Source: Sulfurovaceae bacterium
GTDB taxonomy: Bacteria; Campylobacterota; Campylobacteria; Campylobacterales; Sulfurovaceae
NCBI GenBank assembly: GCA_029933395.1
Contig: JAOZOG010000021.1
Coordinates: forward strand, 3,566-18,456
Length of the DNA: 14,891 bases
Direction: 5' to 3'
The notes beneath the pieces are model-generated. The model was not told where the DNA came from, made no database searches, and was given only the letters and a program-made list of their open reading frames with translations. Positions 12,302-14,891 of this stretch are shown piece by piece (positions within the stretch are counted from its first letter, which is position 1; each line of letters starts with the position of its first letter). The translations under genes were made by a program, and so were the position numbers.

Positions 12302-14671
12302 ATGAAAAAATTACTTATCTACCCTACATCACGAGCGTTGCGTACCCTCTCCATGGAATTGAAAAACCAGGAAGGCTTCCTGCCGACATTGATGCGGATG
12401 GACGAGTTTGAGCATCGTGCGACAATCATTCCGGATAGAATGATGGTTGATCCGATTCAACGTATTATGTATCTGCAGGAGGCTGCCGACTTTGAAGCGT
12501 TTGGCCAACTGAAAGTCGACAGAGAATTGATACGTTTCTTCACAAAAAGTGATGCGATCTTCAAATTTTTTGAGGAGTTGGCACAGGAGGGTGTAGATTT
12601 TTCGACCCTGGCCCAGGCGGATGCGTATGCCGAGTTCGATGCCCACCTTGAGATTCTCGAAAAACTCCTGGATAATTATCGGACTATTCTGGAAAACAGA
12701 GGGTTGACTGACAAAGTATTTATCCCCGAAAGCTATCGACTCAATGAGGGCTTTATTCAGGGTTATGATCAGTTTGAAATATTTCTGGAAGGATATTTGA
12801 GTCACTATGAACTCTCTCTGCTTGAGAAGATAGGGGAGCGAAAACCCCTGATCATACACTATGTGACCAGCAGGTTCAATATAAAAATGCAGGAGCGCTT
12901 CAAAGAGTATGGTATGGTTTTGCCGACTGAAAGTCTGGTCACGTTCGACTTCAGCGGCAAGGTGATTCTCTCCAGGGAACCCAATCGTGCATTTATCTGT
13001 GCGGATGTCCTTCATGTTGGGGAGCGCTACGAGCAGATTGCCGCGGCATTTGTGAGGATCGAGGAGTTGGTGCGTTCCGGAGTGGCTCCCGAATCGATCG
13101 CTCTCGTACTCCCTGATGAATCCTTCAAAGAGAGTGTTTCGCTGTATGACAAAGTGAATAACCTGAATTTCGCTATGGGCTTTGATTATGCAAAACGCGA
13201 AGCCTATAAGAAACTTGAAGCCCTCTATACGTATTGGCAAAATTATGATCATGAGAGTCGATATCTGCTGGAGCGATATGCTTTGCCAATGGAGCAGATC
13301 GAAGCCATCAGTGCTTCTCGCCGATGCAGCAGCGCCTCTTTTTTTGCATCTCTGGAAGAACTGTCGCTACTCGACTGTCTGCCGGAGGGCACGGAAGTGA
13401 ATAGTGAGGATGAGAAGAGAGGCGATGAGCAGGTCCTGGAAAAGCGGATACACTTTTCGGAGCTCTTCATGGGAAGCCTATTCAGCCACAAAGAGTGGCT
13501 CTTTTTGTGGATGAAGACACTTTCGACACTTACGATAGATGATACGCGGGGCGGCAAAATTACTGTGATGGGGGTGCTGGAGACCAGGGGGGTACAGTTC
13601 GATGCCGTCGTCATAGTTGATTTCAATGAAGGCATCGTGCCGGCATCCTCCGGAAAAGATCAATTTCTCAACTCATCGGTCCGTACATTTGCAGGGCTGC
13701 CGACAAAAAATGACCGCGAATCCCTACAGAAACAGTACTACAGGCGGCTGCTCGAACAGGCGAGATATGCCGTGATACTCTACTGCAGCAGCGAAAACAG
13801 ACTCCCATCCAAATTCCTCTACGAATTGGGTATAGAGCGGACAAATCGGGTTTCTCCTTCGCTTGCACTGCTTTATGGCGAGTCGTCACAGATCATCGAG
13901 AGAGAGGATCCGGTCATAGAGAATTTTGATGCCGGAGCTGTCATCTGGTCCGCCTCGAGACTCAAAATATGGCTTGACTGCAAGCGAAAATACTACTATC
14001 GCTATATCAAAAAGATTGAGGCAAAAACCGATGAAGAGATCAACGAAGGATCGTTTCTGCATCATCTTCTTGACCATCTTTTTAGGAAGCGTGACCAGTA
14101 TGACTCTGCCAAAGAGATGCAAAAAGCTATCGATAAACTACTGGAAGAACTTTTGCCAAAAGAAGATGCGAAAATTGCCTACCAGAAACTTCTCTGGAGA
14201 GAAAAGCTCAAAGGCTTTGTCGAGAACCAAATCAGACATTTCGGGATCGGATGGCGGGTTGTATCCTGTGAATATGAGGTGGAAGGAGAGATCGGTGGAT
14301 TGCGCTTCAAAGGGCGTATCGACCGCATTGACCAAAACGAGGCTGAAACGCTGGTGATCGACTACAAGAGCGGCTCCATCAAGGAGGCAAACAAGCGTAA
14401 AAACCTGGAGACACTGAGCGATTTTCAAATGAGTATCTATGATCAGCTGCTTTCGGGGCAGTTTCAAAATCTCGCTCTGGCCTTTATGCAGATACTTGAA
14501 GAGGGGAGAGTCGAAGAGATCACTGCGCTGGAGGAGAAGAATAGACTACTGCAGGAGCATATTGCCGAACTGAAGCGGACAGATCACTTTGTGGCTGAGA
14601 AGTGTGAAGAGTTGCAAAAATGCAAGTATTGTGAATTTGCCCTGATGTGCGAGAGAGGAGAGTATCTATGA
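12302..14671 (+). CDS. addB: AddB-type subunit of the AddAB helicase-nuclease (PD-(D/E)XK nuclease)
   Basis: A 789-residue AddB partner of AddA, which together resect double-strand breaks for RecA-dependent repair. The N-terminal UvrD-like part starts MKKLLIYPTSRALRTL and has no GxGKT Walker A, so it is an inactive helicase fold as in many AddB. ITVMGVLETRGVQFDAVVIVD with NEGIVP is the conserved mid-protein block. The C-terminal PD-(D/E)XK nuclease shows H587/H588 (GSFLHHLLDH), D674 (KGRIDRID) and D687-Y-K689 (VIDYKSG), all intact. C560, C774, C777 and C783 fit the 4Fe-4S cluster that clasps the nuclease domain. The start is ATG 12302; a TTG at 12248 would add 18 residues from the promoter hairpin. 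It appears leaderless and overlaps addA by 4 bases (ATGA). Confidence 0.9.
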   Translation: MKKLLIYPTSRALRTLSMELKNQEGFLPTLMRMDEFEHRATIIPDRMMVDPIQRIMYLQEAADFEAFGQLKVDRELIRFFTKSDAIFKFFEELAQEGVDFSTLAQADAYAEFDAHLEILEKLLDNYRTILENRGLTDKVFIPESYRLNEGFIQGYDQFEIFLEGYLSHYELSLLEKIGERKPLIIHYVTSRFNIKMQERFKEYGMVLPTESLVTFDFSGKVILSREPNRAFICADVLHVGERYEQIAAAFVRIEELVRSGVAPESIALVLPDESFKESVSLYDKVNNLNFAMGFDYAKREAYKKLEALYTYWQNYDHESRYLLERYALPMEQIEAISASRRCSSASFFASLEELSLLDCLPEGTEVNSEDEKRGDEQVLEKRIHFSELFMGSLFSHKEWLFLWMKTLSTLTIDDTRGGKITVMGVLETRGVQFDAVVIVDFNEGIVPASSGKDQFLNSSVRTFAGLPTKNDRESLQKQYYRRLLEQARYAVILYCSSENRLPSKFLYELGIERTNRVSPSLALLYGESSQIIEREDPVIENFDAGAVIWSASRLKIWLDCKRKYYYRYIKKIEAKTDEEINEGSFLHHLLDHLFRKRDQYDSAKEMQKAIDKLLEELLPKEDAKIAYQKLLWREKLKGFVENQIRHFGIGWRVVSCEYEVEGEIGGLRFKGRIDRIDQNEAETLVIDYKSGSIKEANKRKNLETLSDFQMSIYDQLLSGQFQNLALAFMQILEEGRVEEITALEEKNRLLQEHIAELKRTDHFVAEKCEELQKCKYCEFALMCERGEYL

Positions 14672-14891
14672 GCTTCAAGCCTTTTTTAGCCTACTCTGCC
14701 TCTGCCGGATCAGGCAAAACCTTTGCGCTTTCGGTGCGCTACATCTCTCTACTGTTTATGGGTGAATCCGCTTCGAATATTCTGGCGGCAACATTTACCA
14801 ATAAGGCGGCAGCAGAGATGCGTCAGAGGGTGGTGGACTCTCTGCGTGCACTGGATGCCGAGGAGAACAGGGCATTTGCAGATGCTATCTG
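14668..14891 (+). CDS. addA: AddA/RecB-type UvrD helicase, N-terminal fragment cut by window end
   Basis: The first 74 complete codons of a superfamily 1A helicase. Walker A is ASAGSGKT (residues 11-18, K17 binding the ATP phosphates), preceded by the short hydrophobic strand PFLAYS. Motif Ia reads ILAATFTNKAAAEMRQR (residues 38-54), the classic RecB/AddA/UvrD form. The ATG at 14668 overlaps the addB stop by 4 bases, and GAGAGGAG at 14651-14658 gives a ribosome-binding site about 9 bases upstream. Following AddB, this should be the ATP-driven motor and second nuclease subunit of AddAB. The rest of the gene lies beyond 14891, so domain integrity cannot be judged. Confidence 0.88.
   Translation, partial: MSFKPFLAYSASAGSGKTFALSVRYISLLFMGESASNILAATFTNKAAAEMRQRVVDSLRALDAEENRAFADAI

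Noticed and set aside
12329..13252. Minus-strand ORF of 307 codons opposite addB
   Set aside because: It lies fully within addB, has low-complexity hydrophobic/His-rich composition typical of antisense frames, and shows no start signals.
14491..14671. Zinc finger at the C-terminus of the nuclease protein (C774, C777, C783)
   Set aside because: The spacing together with C560 fits the AddB-type 4Fe-4S cluster better than a zinc ribbon.
1..14891. Defence island, prophage or novel mobile system
   Set aside because: Every larger gene is a housekeeping or respiratory family in an order that resembles other Campylobacterota; no transposase, integrase, tRNA, rRNA or toxin-antitoxin gene was seen.

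Overview
The window reads as ordinary, gene-dense chromosome of a Campylobacterota (epsilonproteobacterial) species. It looks most like a free-living Sulfurovum- or Sulfurimonas-type organism rather than an AT-rich Campylobacter or Helicobacter, because the base composition is moderate. Support for the lineage is the set of families and their order: purA next to a DUF507 gene next to carA; ccoNOQP followed by a DUF4006 gene, a small membrane protein, a periplasmic protein and FixH; then addB-addA. As I remember it, Campylobacter jejuni keeps much of the same order (Cj1498 down to Cj1481). The genus is inference. All genes found are on the + strand.

Region 1 (1-3866) is a tight operon: a class V aminotransferase, hisZ, purA and a DUF507 protein. 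It has a TATAAT box at its head and 4-base or 2-base junctions throughout. HisZ (first step of histidine synthesis, whose pathway returns AICAR to the purine pool) and PurA (IMP to adenylosuccinate) are metabolic neighbours. Region 2 (3863-5154) is carA, bracketed by two REP/BIME-type palindromic elements. In both, the GTAG motif at the foot of the element supplies the TAG stop codon of the gene before it. Region 3 (5155-7163) holds a short unknown gene that looks leaderless, ddl for cell-wall precursor synthesis, and a secreted DUF1566 protein, each with its own candidate promoter.

Region 4 (7164-12240) is a 286-base regulatory gap followed by the cbb3 oxidase operon ccoN-ccoO-ccoQ-ccoP. It continues with a DUF4006 protein, a 33-residue single-helix protein easily missed by annotation, a signal-peptide/membrane-anchored protein that may be TPM-like, and a FixH-family protein. 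Together they encode the high-affinity terminal oxidase and probable assembly or accessory factors. The copper and heme maturation genes (ccoG, ccoI, ccoS) are not in the window.

Region 5 (12241-14891) is a compact hairpin and extended -10 promoter that appears to give a leaderless addB, overlapping by 4 bases the start of addA, which runs off the end. AddAB is the helicase-nuclease that processes double-strand breaks for recombination.

I found no phage, insertion sequence, CRISPR array, rRNA or tRNA, and no clear new multi-gene system. The points most worth a second look are the stop-codon-supplying REP elements around carA, the unlisted 33-residue protein in the cbb3 operon, the two TATACT-N6-ATG leaderless starts, and the dyad upstream of ccoN.
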